Of a DNA stretch of 62,171 bases, positions 36,084-45,125 are shown piece after piece (position 1 is the stretch's first letter; the number at the start of each line of letters is the position of its first letter). Origin of the DNA: Rhodopseudomonas sp. (GTDB lineage: Bacteria > Pseudomonadota > Alphaproteobacteria > Rhizobiales > Xanthobacteraceae); assembly GCF_013377015.1 (NCBI RefSeq), contig NZ_JACABA010000008.1, forward strand, positions 1 through 62,171, in the 5' to 3' direction. The translations under genes and the position numbers were made by a program. The notes below the pieces were generated by a model that saw only the letters and a list, made by a program, of their open reading frames with translations, was not told the DNA's origin and did no database searches.

Positions 36084-36165
36084 TCATGGCCGGGCTTGTC
36101 CCGGCCATCCACGTCCGCGAGCAATGCGGCCAGGGCGTGGATGCCCGGGACGAGCCCGGGCATGA
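36084..36165. repeat. REP-like palindromic element (family D)
   Basis: TCATGGCCGGGCTTGTCCCG and following bases (36084-36113) are nearly complementary to CGTGGATGCCCGGGACGAGC and following bases (36136-36165). It lies inside transporter operon 1, between the binding-protein and LivH genes, where it could lower downstream expression relative to the binding protein. A relative is at 51643-51725. Confidence 0.8.
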
Positions 36166-36217
36166 CGTGGAGAGAGCGACGCGCCACCGCGAACTCGGCA
36201 CTCGTCGCTCCTTTCGA

Positions 36218-37396
36218 CTACTTCTTCGTCTTGCCGGGGTCCTTGATCGCCTCGAAGGTGGCGAATTCGACGTTGTAGAGTTCGCCGTCCTGTTTCTCGA
36301 CCTTGCGGATGTAGATGTTCTGGACGATGTCGCGGGTCTCGGGATCGATCGAGATCGGCCCGCGCGGGCTTTCCCACTTCATACCCTTCATCGCTTCGAT
36401 CAGCGAATCGCCGTCGGCCTTGCCGCCGGTCTTCTTCAGCGCCTCGTAGATCAGGTGGATGCCGTCATAGCCGCCGACCGCCATGAAGCCCGGACGGGTC
36501 GAATAGGCCTTCTTGTAGGCGGCGACGAATTCCTTGTTCAGCGCCGACGGATGCACCGCCGAATACATGTGCGCGGTGACGGCGCCGATCGCTGCGTCGC
36601 CCATGCCGTTCAGCAGATCGTCGTCCATCACGTCGCCGGGGCCGATCACCTTGATGCCGCTCTTGTCGAGCCCGCGCTCGGCATATTGCTTCATGAAGCT
36701 GCCGCCCTGCCCGGCCGGCACGAACACGAACACCGCGTCCGGCTTGGAATCCTTCATCCGCTGCAGGAACGGCGCGAAGTCCGGATTGGCCAGCGGGGTC
36801 TTGACCTCCTCGACGATCTCGCCGCCGCCGGCGATGAAATGCTCCTTGAAGGCGGCCAGCGCATCGTTGCCGGGGGCATAGTCGGAGGTCAGCGTCGCGA
36901 CCTTCTTGATGCCGTTCTTGGCGGCCCAGTCGCCGATGATGGTCGAGGACTGCGCCAGCGTGAAGCTGGTGCGCACGATATAGGGCGAGCGCTCGGTGAT
37001 GATCGAGGTGCCGGCCGCCATCACCACCTGCGGGATTTTGCCCTGGGTCGCCAGCGGCGCCGCGGCGAGCGCCGCCGGGGTGATGCCGAAGCCGGCGATG
37101 ATGCTGACCTTGTCGTTGACGATCAGCTCCTGCGCCATGCGCTTGGTGTTGTCCGGTAGCGTCGCGTCATCCTTGAGGATGATCTCGATCTTCTTGCCGG
37201 CGACGGTGTCGCCGTGCTGCTGGATGTAGAGCTTGACCGCGTTGTCGATCTGCTTGCCCGTCGAGGCCTGGCCGCCAGTCATCGGCAGGATCAGGCCGAT
37301 CTTGACGGTCTCCTGGGCCTGCGCGGTCGCGATCAGCGCGGCGCCCGCGAGCGCGATGCAGGCGGCTTGCCAGAGCGTTCTTGTGCCAGTCAACAT
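36218..37396 (-). CDS. LIV-type periplasmic substrate-binding protein (set 1)
   Basis: 392 residues. The signal peptide MLTGTRTLWQAACIALAGAA is cleaved near TAQAQ; the mature protein opens with ETVKIGLILPMTGGQASTGK, the standard type I periplasmic-binding fold start. Later landmarks are NDKVSIIAGFGITPAALAAA and VGGYDGIHLIYEALKKTGGK. GGGGA sits 5 bases before this ATG; an in-frame ATG at 37408 is an alternative. The ligand cannot be assigned; amino acid, aromatic or carboxylic acid are all possible. It is the first gene of set 1. Confidence 0.88.
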   Translation of the reverse strand: MLTGTRTLWQAACIALAGAALIATAQAQETVKIGLILPMTGGQASTGKQIDNAVKLYIQQHGDTVAGKKIEIILKDDATLPDNTKRMAQELIVNDKVSIIAGFGITPAALAAAPLATQGKIPQVVMAAGTSIITERSPYIVRTSFTLAQSSTIIGDWAAKNGIKKVATLTSDYAPGNDALAAFKEHFIAGGGEIVEEVKTPLANPDFAPFLQRMKDSKPDAVFVFVPAGQGGSFMKQYAERGLDKSGIKVIGPGDVMDDDLLNGMGDAAIGAVTAHMYSAVHPSALNKEFVAAYKKAYSTRPGFMAVGGYDGIHLIYEALKKTGGKADGDSLIEAMKGMKWESPRGPISIDPETRDIVQNIYIRKVEKQDGELYNVEFATFEAIKDPGKTKK

Positions 37397-37820
37397 GAGT
37401 GTCCCCATCCCTTGTTCCCTCAAGCCGAGTTTCCGGCCTTCTTTGATGATCAATCCCGATCTCGTCGTGGTTCGCAGCGACACGCCACTCCAGCCACGGC
37501 CAATTGTCAATTGCGGCCACCGATCCGCCGACCCATCGGGATCAACCGCCGATCCGCATGGCAACGAATTGCCAAGGTTCTGACGTTACTCTACCTGACT
37601 ACAGGCGACGGCTTGCCCGAGCCAGTCCCCGGCATTGGCATCGGCCGACCGAAAACCGGCCATATCATTGCCATGGAAACCGCGATGATGGATGCGATAT
37701 CAGGTATTCAAATATCGGATATCCGGACCGGAACACCGCGGGGCAATCGATCGCGGCTTGTATAATGGGCTGTTCGTCGTCACCTGTTCGCTGGTTCTGA
37801 ATCAAGGCATTCTGTTCGGT
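37397..37820. other. 424-bp intergenic region between divergent genes
   Basis: No gene seen. A 13-bp palindrome CAATTG-T-CAATTG (37501-37513) lies about 105 bases upstream of the set 1 binding-protein gene and is a candidate operator. TATAAT at 37761-37766, without a good -35, may be the -10 of the lipoprotein gene. Confidence 0.4.
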
Positions 37821-38096
37821 ATGCAAGTCAGTCTGTTCCGCATCCTTGTCGTCGCCGTCGCGCTACTGGCCGGAAGCCTGACGGGCTGCGGCACCATCAA
37901 CGAAACGCTGACCGTCGGAATGGCCGACGTCGTCCCGAAATGGGCCGGCGGCTTGCCCGCCGACGCGCCGCCGCGCCCCGGCACCGTGAAATACGATGCG
38001 TATATGAAGGAAAAGGAGCGACTGCGTTCGCTGCCCGCCGCCGAGCGTGAAAAGCTCGAGAACGGCAACGCGTCGGCGACCAGCCCGGCGAAATAA
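37821..38096 (+). CDS. Small lipoprotein of unknown function
   Basis: 91 residues. MQVSLFRILVVAVALLAGSL is a lipoprotein signal with lipobox LTGC (Cys23), so it should be membrane-anchored on the periplasmic side. The mature part (GTINETLTVGMADVVPKWAG, then PPRPGTVKYDAYMKEKERLR) is hydrophilic with no known domain. It faces purU tail to tail, 36 bases apart. The N-terminal frame is open upstream but has no better start. Confidence 0.6.
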   Translation: MQVSLFRILVVAVALLAGSLTGCGTINETLTVGMADVVPKWAGGLPADAPPRPGTVKYDAYMKEKERLRSLPAAEREKLENGNASATSPAK

Positions 38097-38132
38097 TTCC
38101 GGCCAGCTTTCTCGACGACCGGATCGCCGACC

Positions 38133-38996
38133 TCAATCCATGAATACCACGGTCTTGCGGCCGTTCAGGATCACCCGATCCTCAAGATGATAGCGCATCG
38201 CGCGGGCCAGCACTCGGCGCTCGATATCGCGGCCTTTGCGCACCAGATCCTCCGGGGTGTCGCGATGGCTGATGCGTTCGACGTCCTGATCGATGATCGG
38301 GCCTTCGTCGAGCGCGCTGGTGACGTAATGCGCGGTGGCGCCGATTAGCTTGACGCCGCGATCGAACGCCTGGTGGTACGGCTTGGCGCCCTTGAACCCC
38401 GGCAGGAACGAGTGGTGAATGTTGATGCAGCGTCCCGCCAGCCGGCCCGACATCTCGTCCGACAGGATCTGCATGTAGCGCGCCAGTACCACCAGGTCGG
38501 TCTTGGTCTTGGCGATCAGCGCGGTGATCGCGGCTTCCTGCGCCCGCTTGGTATCCTTGGTCACCGGCAGGTGGAAGAACGGGATTTCGCCGAAGTCGAA
38601 GCCGCTGAAGGTCTCGCGCGGGTGGTTGGAGACGATCGCGGTCGGGATCATCTGTAGCTCGTTGATCCGCCAGCGATACAGGATGTCGGCGAGGCAGTGG
38701 TCGGATTGCGACACCAGCAGCATCACCCGGCGCCGGGTTTCGCGGTCCCGCATGTGCCAGCCCATGTTGAACTTGGCTGCGACCAGTCCGAACCCGGCCC
38801 GCAGCGCCTCCAGCGGCACCGCGGCCTGGCTTCGATTGAAAACCACCCGCATGAAGAAGTGGTTGCTCTCGACATCGTTGAACTGCTGGGCGTCGAGGAT
38901 GTTCTGGCCGTTGTCGAACAGAAAGGTCGACACCGCGGCCACGATCCCGGCGCGATCCGGACAGGACAAGGTCAAGACGAATTGATGGTGGGGCAT
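38133..38996 (-). CDS. purU: Formyltetrahydrofolate deformylase
   Basis: 287 residues. It hydrolyses 10-formyl-tetrahydrofolate to formate and tetrahydrofolate, balancing one-carbon pools. An N-terminal ACT regulatory domain ([20 protein letters not shown], about 5-80) precedes the formyltransferase-fold domain with [27 protein letters not shown] and [20 protein letters not shown], carrying the catalytic Asn/His/Asp. Full length. With the MetE-like gene nearby it adds to a loose one-carbon theme, though not in the same operon. Confidence 0.95.
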   Translation of the reverse strand: MPHHQFVLTLSCPDRAGIVAAVSTFLFDNGQNILDAQQFNDVESNHFFMRVVFNRSQAAVPLEALRAGFGLVAAKFNMGWHMRDRETRRRVMLLVSQSDHCLADILYRWRINELQMIPTAIVSNHPRETFSGFDFGEIPFFHLPVTKDTKRAQEAAITALIAKTKTDLVVLARYMQILSDEMSGRLAGRCINIHHSFLPGFKGAKPYHQAFDRGVKLIGATAHYVTSALDEGPIIDQDVERISHRDTPEDLVRKGRDIERRVLARAMRYHLEDRVILNGRKTVVFMD

Positions 38997-39145
38997 GAGT
39001 CAGGCTGGGTTGCGGCGACGGACGGCTTGGAACTCGCCTTCGAAGCCCTGCTCTATCACCGGCGACGGTCTTGCGCCAATCCCGGTCGCGGCGGCAAGAT
39101 GGCCGATCGACGGGCCGCGATCGCGGCAACTTTTCAAGGCACCTC

Positions 39146-39991
39146 ATGGTCGGACGACTCGGCGGCTATCGGATTCTGATCCTCGAAACCCGCGAGGAGG
39201 CGCAGTTCTCCCGGCTGCTCGCCGAGCAGGGCGCGGACGTGCTGCAATGCCCGATGTTCACCATCCACGACGCGCCGGACCCGGCGCCGGTCGCGGCCTG
39301 GATTGGCCGCTGCATCGCCAGGCCGTTCGACGATCTGGTGCTCACCACCGGCGAAGGGTTGCGTCGGCTGGTGCAGGCGGCGCGGCGGATCGATCGCGAG
39401 CCGGACTTCGTCGCGGCGATCGCAAAGTCACGCAGCTTCGCCCGCGGTCCGAAGCCCGGCCGCGCGCTGCGCGAGCTCGGATTGCAGCCCAGCGTGACGA
39501 CCGAGGTACCGACCTCCGAGGGTATCGCCGCGACGCTGGCGCCCCTCGACCTGCGCGGTCATCGCGTCGGGCTGCAGCTTTATCCCGACAAGGATCATCA
39601 CGTGCTGATCGGCGCGATCGAAGCGCAAGGCGCCGAAGTCGATTGTGTGCTGCCTTATGCCTACGACGCCCGCGCCGCCGAAACCAATGTCGTGGCCGCG
39701 ATCGACGAGATGGCGCGAGGCCGGGTCGACGCGATCGCGCTGACCAGCTCGGGCCAAATCCGCAGGCTGATCGAGGTCGCCAAGGCGCATCATTGCGAGG
39801 ACCGTCTGCGCGCCGGACTCGAACAGACTCCGATCGCCTCGGTGGGACCGGTGGTCTCCGAGGAGCTGAAGGCGCACGGCCTGCGCACCGATATCTTTCC
39901 GGCCGGCGATGCATTCTTCATGAAGCCGCTGATCGGCGCCATCGCCGCAGCACTCGGCAACACCGCGCCGCGCTCCGGCGCACGACCATGA
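39146..39991 (+). CDS. Uroporphyrinogen-III synthase (HemD)-like protein
   Basis: 281 residues. Two-lobed HemD-type fold: GGYRILILETREEAQFSRLL at the N-terminus, DDLVLTTGEGLRRLVQAARR, LYPDKDHHVLIGAIEAQGAE, DAIALTSSGQIRRLIEVAKA and TPIASVGPVVSEELKAHGLR. HemD cyclises hydroxymethylbilane in tetrapyrrole synthesis. The protein is longer than a typical HemD (about 240) and isolated from hemA/B/C genes, so it may be a paralogue with a different job. It diverges from purU across 149 bases. Confidence 0.72.
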   Translation: MVGRLGGYRILILETREEAQFSRLLAEQGADVLQCPMFTIHDAPDPAPVAAWIGRCIARPFDDLVLTTGEGLRRLVQAARRIDREPDFVAAIAKSRSFARGPKPGRALRELGLQPSVTTEVPTSEGIAATLAPLDLRGHRVGLQLYPDKDHHVLIGAIEAQGAEVDCVLPYAYDARAAETNVVAAIDEMARGRVDAIALTSSGQIRRLIEVAKAHHCEDRLRAGLEQTPIASVGPVVSEELKAHGLRTDIFPAGDAFFMKPLIGAIAAALGNTAPRSGARP

Positions 39992-40021
39992 CGGCTTGAC
40001 GCGCGCGCCCGCGTCGCCAAG

Positions 40022-42496
40022 ATGTCCGCCAACCAACAACAACAAGGTCGGGTGGAGATGCCGTTGTCGGAATTGCGCGTCGTGGAAATTGGATCCGGCG
40101 ATGCGCTCGGTTACTGCGGCAAATTATTCGCCGACTTCGGCGCCGAGGTCATCAAGATCGAGCCGCCGGGCGGCGATCCGGCAAGGCGGACCGCGCCGCT
40201 GGTCGACGCCGGCGACGGCCGCCTGGAGAGCGGCAGCTTCGCCTGGCTCAACACCAACAAGCGCAGCGTCATTGCCGATCTCGCGCGCCCCGCGGACATC
40301 GAACGTATCCGTTCGCTGCTAACCAGTTGCGATCTGCTGCTCGATGCGCGCCATCCGACCGCCATCAAGGCCTCGCCGTTGTCGCATGATGACCTGCGCC
40401 GGTCGCAACCGGGGCTCGCCATCACCGCGCTCTCCTGGTTCGGCGAACACGGGCCATACCGCGATTACACCACCACCGAGTCGGTGTGCCGCAGCCTGGC
40501 CGGGCTGGTGAAGCTGGTTGGCCCGATCGAAGGCCCACCAGTGTTGCCGCGCGACGGCCAGACCGGAATCGTCACCGGACTGACCGCGTTCATTCCGACG
40601 CTGGCCGGACTCTTTGCCCGCGCCGATCAGGGCGCGCGTCGGTTCGCGGTCAACGCCTTCGAGGCGATGCTGCAGATCACCGAGTTCGACATCGCGCTCG
40701 CGCTTGAGGCCGGCCACACCAGGCCGCGGATCGGGCTGAACCGGTTCGGCCGCGGCTTTCCGGTCGGCAACTACGCCACCAAAGACGGCTGGCTCGGCGT
40801 CACCGTGGTGACGCCGGCGCAATGGTTGGGGTTTTGCGCGATGCTGGGCTTGCCCGAGCTCGGACCGGACCCGCGCTATTCCGCCACCGCCGACCGTTTC
40901 CTGCACGCCGAGGAACTGAACGGCATCATTCGCCCGGTGCTGCTGCACAGGACCGCGATGGAATGGTTCGAGCGCGGCATCGAATTGCGCTTGCCGCTCG
41001 CGGTGGTGCCGGACATGGCACAATTGCTGTCGCAAGCCGTGTTTCGCGATCGTGGCAGCTTCGCCAAGGTCGAAATCGGCACCGCCGCGTTCGACGCGCC
41101 GGTGCTGCCGCAACATCTGACCGGCTCGCCGCCGAAACCCAACGGCCGGGCACCGCTCGCCGGCGACAACAATGATGACGCCCTGCCCCCGCACCGGCGC
41201 AGCGCCGAACGCGCCGCGACGGCGGGCGAAGCATTGCCGTTGCAGGGGCTGCGGATCATCGATCTGACGATGGGCTGGGCCGGGCCTTCCGCGGTGCGGC
41301 AGCTCGGCGATCTCGGCGCCGAGGCGATCAAGGTGGAGTCCTGCCAGTATCCGGACTGGTTTCGCGGCACCGATCCGCGCGGGCCGTATCATCCCGAGCG
41401 CACCTACGAAAAGACCTATTGGTTCCAGACCATGAACCGCAACAAGAGCGGGATCACGCTGGACCTGACCACCGACGCCGGCCTGTCGCTGCTGAAGCGA
41501 CTGCTCGCGGAGGCCGACGCGGTGATCGACAATTACGCCGCCGACGTGCTGCCGCGGCTCGGGCTCGACGTCGCGGCGATGCATGCGATCAATCCGCGGC
41601 TGGTGGTGGTGACGATGCCGGCGTTCGGCATCACCGGGCCGTGGAGCGGCGTCCGCGCCTATGGCTCGACGCTGGAGCAGGCCTCGGGGCTGCCCTCGGT
41701 CACCGGCCGCGACGGCGATCCGCCCACCATGGTGCATGCCGCGCTTGGCGATCCGGTCGGCGGCATCAGTGCCGCCGCGGCCTTGATGCTGGGGCTGATG
41801 CATCAGAAGGCCACCGGCGAGGGCCAGCACATCGATCTGGCGCAGGTCGAATGCATGCTGCCGATGCTGGCGCCCTCGATCATCGAGCAGGCCGCGACCG
41901 GCATGACCAGTCCGCGGATCGGCAACCGGCACCCGCAATTCGTACCGAACGGCTGCTTCCCGTGCCTCGGCGAGGATCAATGGGTGACCCTGGCGGTGCA
42001 GACCGACGCACAGTGGCAGGCGCTGTGCAAAGTGATGCACCGGCCGGACCTCGCCGCCGACCCGAGGCTTGCCGGCGCCAACGGCCGCCGCGCCGACGAG
42101 GACCGGATCGAGGTCGCGGTGCGGCATTGGACCTCGAGTGTGCGGCCGGATCTCGCGATGGTGACGCTGCAGGACGCCGGGATCGCGGCGGGGGTGGCGC
42201 GGCTGCCGACCGACCTGCCGGGCGATCCGCACCTGATGACGATCGGACACTGGCAGCCGGTGGTGCGGCCGTTCATGGGCCCGCATTTGTTGCCGTCAGT
42301 GTCCTATCGCGAGGGCGATGCCAGATTGCCTTACGCGATCGAACGGCTGGCGCCGACGCTGGGTGAGCACAATATGGAGGTCCTAGGCGGCCTGCTCGGC
42401 CTTGGCCAAGCCGAAATCGCGAAGCTGCGCGACGACGGCGTGATCGGCAATGTCGCGATCTCGAAGACCAGCAAGGCGGGGCGCGCCGCCGATTAA
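40022..42496 (+). CDS. Tandem CaiB/BaiF CoA-transferase fusion
   Basis: 824 residues with two complete family III modules, about 12-385 and 400-815, joined by a Pro/Asn/Asp-rich linker. Module 1 has LFADFGAEVIKIEPPGGDPA; module 2 has LGDLGAEAIKVESCQYPDWF. At the nucleophile position (Asp137 of the single-domain enzyme at 15942) module 1 appears to read Glu (TTTESVCRSLAG) and module 2 Gly (RAYGSTLEQASGLPSVTG). So neither half shows the canonical Asp by eye. It lies 256 bases upstream of transporter set 2 on the same strand, suggesting CoA activation of the imported acid. Confidence 0.8.
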   Translation: MSANQQQQGRVEMPLSELRVVEIGSGDALGYCGKLFADFGAEVIKIEPPGGDPARRTAPLVDAGDGRLESGSFAWLNTNKRSVIADLARPADIERIRSLLTSCDLLLDARHPTAIKASPLSHDDLRRSQPGLAITALSWFGEHGPYRDYTTTESVCRSLAGLVKLVGPIEGPPVLPRDGQTGIVTGLTAFIPTLAGLFARADQGARRFAVNAFEAMLQITEFDIALALEAGHTRPRIGLNRFGRGFPVGNYATKDGWLGVTVVTPAQWLGFCAMLGLPELGPDPRYSATADRFLHAEELNGIIRPVLLHRTAMEWFERGIELRLPLAVVPDMAQLLSQAVFRDRGSFAKVEIGTAAFDAPVLPQHLTGSPPKPNGRAPLAGDNNDDALPPHRRSAERAATAGEALPLQGLRIIDLTMGWAGPSAVRQLGDLGAEAIKVESCQYPDWFRGTDPRGPYHPERTYEKTYWFQTMNRNKSGITLDLTTDAGLSLLKRLLAEADAVIDNYAADVLPRLGLDVAAMHAINPRLVVVTMPAFGITGPWSGVRAYGSTLEQASGLPSVTGRDGDPPTMVHAALGDPVGGISAAAALMLGLMHQKATGEGQHIDLAQVECMLPMLAPSIIEQAATGMTSPRIGNRHPQFVPNGCFPCLGEDQWVTLAVQTDAQWQALCKVMHRPDLAADPRLAGANGRRADEDRIEVAVRHWTSSVRPDLAMVTLQDAGIAAGVARLPTDLPGDPHLMTIGHWQPVVRPFMGPHLLPSVSYREGDARLPYAIERLAPTLGEHNMEVLGGLLGLGQAEIAKLRDDGVIGNVAISKTSKAGRAAD

Positions 42497-42752
42497 TCGT
42501 CTCGTCATTCGAGCTCAATCTTTGCGCAAAGCTTCCGGCCAGTTTCGCCGCGCGGAATTCGTCATCTGGAGTTCCACCGCGCGGCGACGTTTGCGTTCTC
42601 GCAATCGGACACAGCGCAGCCTTGCCGATCCCGGCGCGTTGGACCACTATGGCGATCAAATGGAGCGCCTCCGGTGGCTTGAAAAATCCGGCCGATTTGC
42701 GCTAACACCGCCGACAACGGCAAACCCGACAAAAACTCCAGGGAGGAATGAC

Positions 42753-43985
42753 ATGAACAGACTAGTAATGATCGCCGCATTGGCCTTGCCGATGCTCGGC
42801 ACCGCGGCGATGGCGCAGGAAACCGTTAAGATCGGCTATATCGATCCATTGTCCGGCGGCGGCGCCAGCGTCGGCGAGGTCGGGCTGAAGACCTTCCAGT
42901 TCCTGGCCGAGGAACAGAACGCCAAGGGCGGCATCCTCGGCAAGAAGGTCGAGATCGTGCCGCTCGACAACAAGACCAATCCGCAGGAAAGCCTGATCCA
43001 GGCGCAGAAGGCGATCGACGCCGGCGTCCGCTACGTCACCCAGGGCAACGGCTCCTCGGTCGCCGGCGCGTTGTCGGATTTCATCACCAAATACAACGAG
43101 CGCAATCCCGGCAAGGAAGTGCTGTACTTCAACTATGCCGCGGTCGATCCGGTGCTGACCAACGAGAAGTGCAGCTTCTGGCATTTCCGCTGGGACGCCA
43201 ATTCCGACATCAAGATGGAAGCGCTCACCAACTACATGAAGACCGTTCCGGCGATCAAGAAAGTCTACCTGATCAACCAGGACTATTCGTTCGGCCAGTC
43301 GGTCCGCACCCAGGCCAGGGCGATGCTCGGCGCCAAGCGGCCCGACATCCAGATCGTCGGCGACGAACTGCATCCCTTGCTGAAGATCAGCGATTTCGCG
43401 CCCTATATCGCCAAGATCAAGGCCTCCGGCGCCGACACCGTCGTCACCGGCAACTGGGGCCAGGACTTCGCGTTGCTGCTGAAGGCGGCGGCGGATTCCG
43501 GATTGAAGGTGAACTGGTATACCTATTACGCTGGCGGCACCGGCGGCCCCACCGCGATCAAGCAGGCCGGGCTGAATGACCAAGTCTACGGCATTGTGGA
43601 GGGGATTCCCAACCTCAAGGGCGGTGACGGACAGGCTTTCGAAAAGGCTTTCCGCGCCAAGTACGATGGCCAGACCAACGTCTACCCGCGCGCCGTCAAC
43701 GAAATGCGGATGTTTGCAGCCGCGGCCGAAAAGGCCAAGTCACTGGAACCGGTCAAGGTCGCGCAGGCGCTCGAAGGCATGGATTTCGAGGTGCTGAATG
43801 GCGGCAAAGCCACCATGCGCAAGGACGACCACCAGTTTTTCCAGCCAATGTACATCGCGCAGTTCGGCGAGTTGAAGGCTGGCGAATTCGACGAGGAGAA
43901 GACCGGTTGGGGCTGGAAGACCGTCGCCACGATCGACACCGCGCAGACCATGCTGCCGACCACCTGCAAGATGGAACGGCCATAA
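42753..43985 (+). CDS. LIV-type periplasmic substrate-binding protein (set 2)
   Basis: 410 residues. Signal peptide MNRLVMIAALALPMLGTAAM with cleavage after AQ; the mature start is ETVKIGYIDPLSGGGASVGE. Conserved features include VTQGNGSSVAGALSDFITKY and KVYLINQDYSFGQSVRTQAR. It binds the transported ligand in the periplasm and delivers it to LivH/LivM. GGGAGGA lies 5 bases before the ATG. The ligand is unknown; the CoA-transferase upstream points to a carboxylic acid. Confidence 0.9.
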   Translation: MNRLVMIAALALPMLGTAAMAQETVKIGYIDPLSGGGASVGEVGLKTFQFLAEEQNAKGGILGKKVEIVPLDNKTNPQESLIQAQKAIDAGVRYVTQGNGSSVAGALSDFITKYNERNPGKEVLYFNYAAVDPVLTNEKCSFWHFRWDANSDIKMEALTNYMKTVPAIKKVYLINQDYSFGQSVRTQARAMLGAKRPDIQIVGDELHPLLKISDFAPYIAKIKASGADTVVTGNWGQDFALLLKAAADSGLKVNWYTYYAGGTGGPTAIKQAGLNDQVYGIVEGIPNLKGGDGQAFEKAFRAKYDGQTNVYPRAVNEMRMFAAAAEKAKSLEPVKVAQALEGMDFEVLNGGKATMRKDDHQFFQPMYIAQFGELKAGEFDEEKTGWGWKTVATIDTAQTMLPTTCKMERP

Positions 43986-44029
43986 GTACGGCGAGAGGCG
44001 CACAGCGGACGAACGCGTGCGGCATTCTC

Positions 44030-44137
44030 CCTCTCCCCGCGTGCGGGGAGAGGATCGGGGTGAGGGGTCGCCTCGGCATCACGCGGACTCTGCGTTGTGT
44101 CGAAACACCCCCTCACCCGGATTGCTTCGCAATCCGA
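44030..44137. repeat. GC-rich palindromes inside transporter operon 2
   Basis: CCTCTCCCCGC-GT-GCGGGGAGAGG (44030-44053) is an 11-bp stem. GGGTGAGGG (near 44058) and CCCTCACCC (near 44110) pair around it, and CGGATTG-CTT-CGCAATCCG forms another stem at 44118-44136. They separate the binding-protein gene from livH and could reduce read-through. Confidence 0.7.
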
Positions 44138-44177
44138 GGTTACTGCCACCACCTCATCGTAACCGACAGGCCCCTCC

Positions 44178-45125
44178 GTGCTTGAACTGATCGTCATATC
44201 CACCCTGAACGGCGTGCTGTACGGCATGCTGCTGTTCCTGATGGCGAGCGGCCTCACCGTGATCTTCAGCATGCTCGGCGTGCTGAATTTCGCACATGCC
44301 AGCTTCTACATGCTGGGCGCGTTCTTCGGCTTCCAGATCAGCCGCTGGGTCGGATTCTGGCCGGCGCTGCTGATCGCCCCGATCCTCGCCGGCGCGATCG
44401 GCGCCGCGGTCGAGCGCTACGGTCTGCGTCCGGTGCACAAGAACGGCCACGTCGCCGAGCTGCTGTTCACCTTCGGGCTCGCATTCGCGATCGAGGAAAT
44501 CGTGCAGATCATCTGGGGCAAGAGCCCGGTGGATTTCCGCGTCCCGCCGCTGCTGGATTTCCCGGCCTTCACGATCTTCTCGACCAATTACCCCGCTTTC
44601 AAGATGTTCATGCTGGCGGTGTCGATCGCGATCTTCGTCGGCCTGTTGCTGGTGCTGAAGAAGACCAGGATCGGGCTGATCGTGCAGGCGGCGCTGACCC
44701 ATCCCAACATGGTCGGCCATCTCGGCCACAATGTCGGGCGCATCTTCATGCTTGTGTTCGGGGTCGGCACCGCGCTCGCCGCGGTCGCCGGCGTGATCGC
44801 CGGTCCGGCGCTGGTGACGCAATCCAACATGGCCGGGCTGCTCGGCCCGATCCTGTTCGTGGTGGTCGTGGTCGGCGGGCTCGGCTCGCTGCCGGGCGCC
44901 TTCGTCGCCTCGCTGCTGATCGGGCTGGTGCAGACCTTCGCGGTGTCGATGAACGGCTCGCTGGCCGGCGCCTTCGGGCCGCTCGGCCCGGACTGGGCGT
45001 CGAGCTGGGTCGCCGACATCTGGAGCGTCACCATCGCGCAGGTGGCACCGATCATGCCCTATCTGCTGCTGGTGCTGATTCTGATCTTCCGGCCGATGGG
45101 CCTGCTGGGGACGCGCGACACATGA
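44178..45125 (+). CDS. livH: LIV-type ABC transporter permease, LivH (set 2)
   Basis: 315 residues from a GTG start. The N-terminus ELIVISTLNGVLYGMLLFLM and MLGVLNFAHASFYMLGAFFG are LivH hallmarks; the coupling helix is LIVQAALTHPNMVGHLGHNV. The end, ILIFRPMGLLGTRDT, is typical. Its stop overlaps the livM start (ATGA). It follows the binding-protein gene after a palindrome-filled gap of 192 bases. Confidence 0.92.
   Translation: MLELIVISTLNGVLYGMLLFLMASGLTVIFSMLGVLNFAHASFYMLGAFFGFQISRWVGFWPALLIAPILAGAIGAAVERYGLRPVHKNGHVAELLFTFGLAFAIEEIVQIIWGKSPVDFRVPPLLDFPAFTIFSTNYPAFKMFMLAVSIAIFVGLLLVLKKTRIGLIVQAALTHPNMVGHLGHNVGRIFMLVFGVGTALAAVAGVIAGPALVTQSNMAGLLGPILFVVVVVGGLGSLPGAFVASLLIGLVQTFAVSMNGSLAGAFGPLGPDWASSWVADIWSVTIAQVAPIMPYLLLVLILIFRPMGLLGTRDT

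Noticed and set aside
40319-42286. A 655-codon minus-strand open frame
   Set aside because: Antisense to the CoA-transferase fusion and without recognisable domains.
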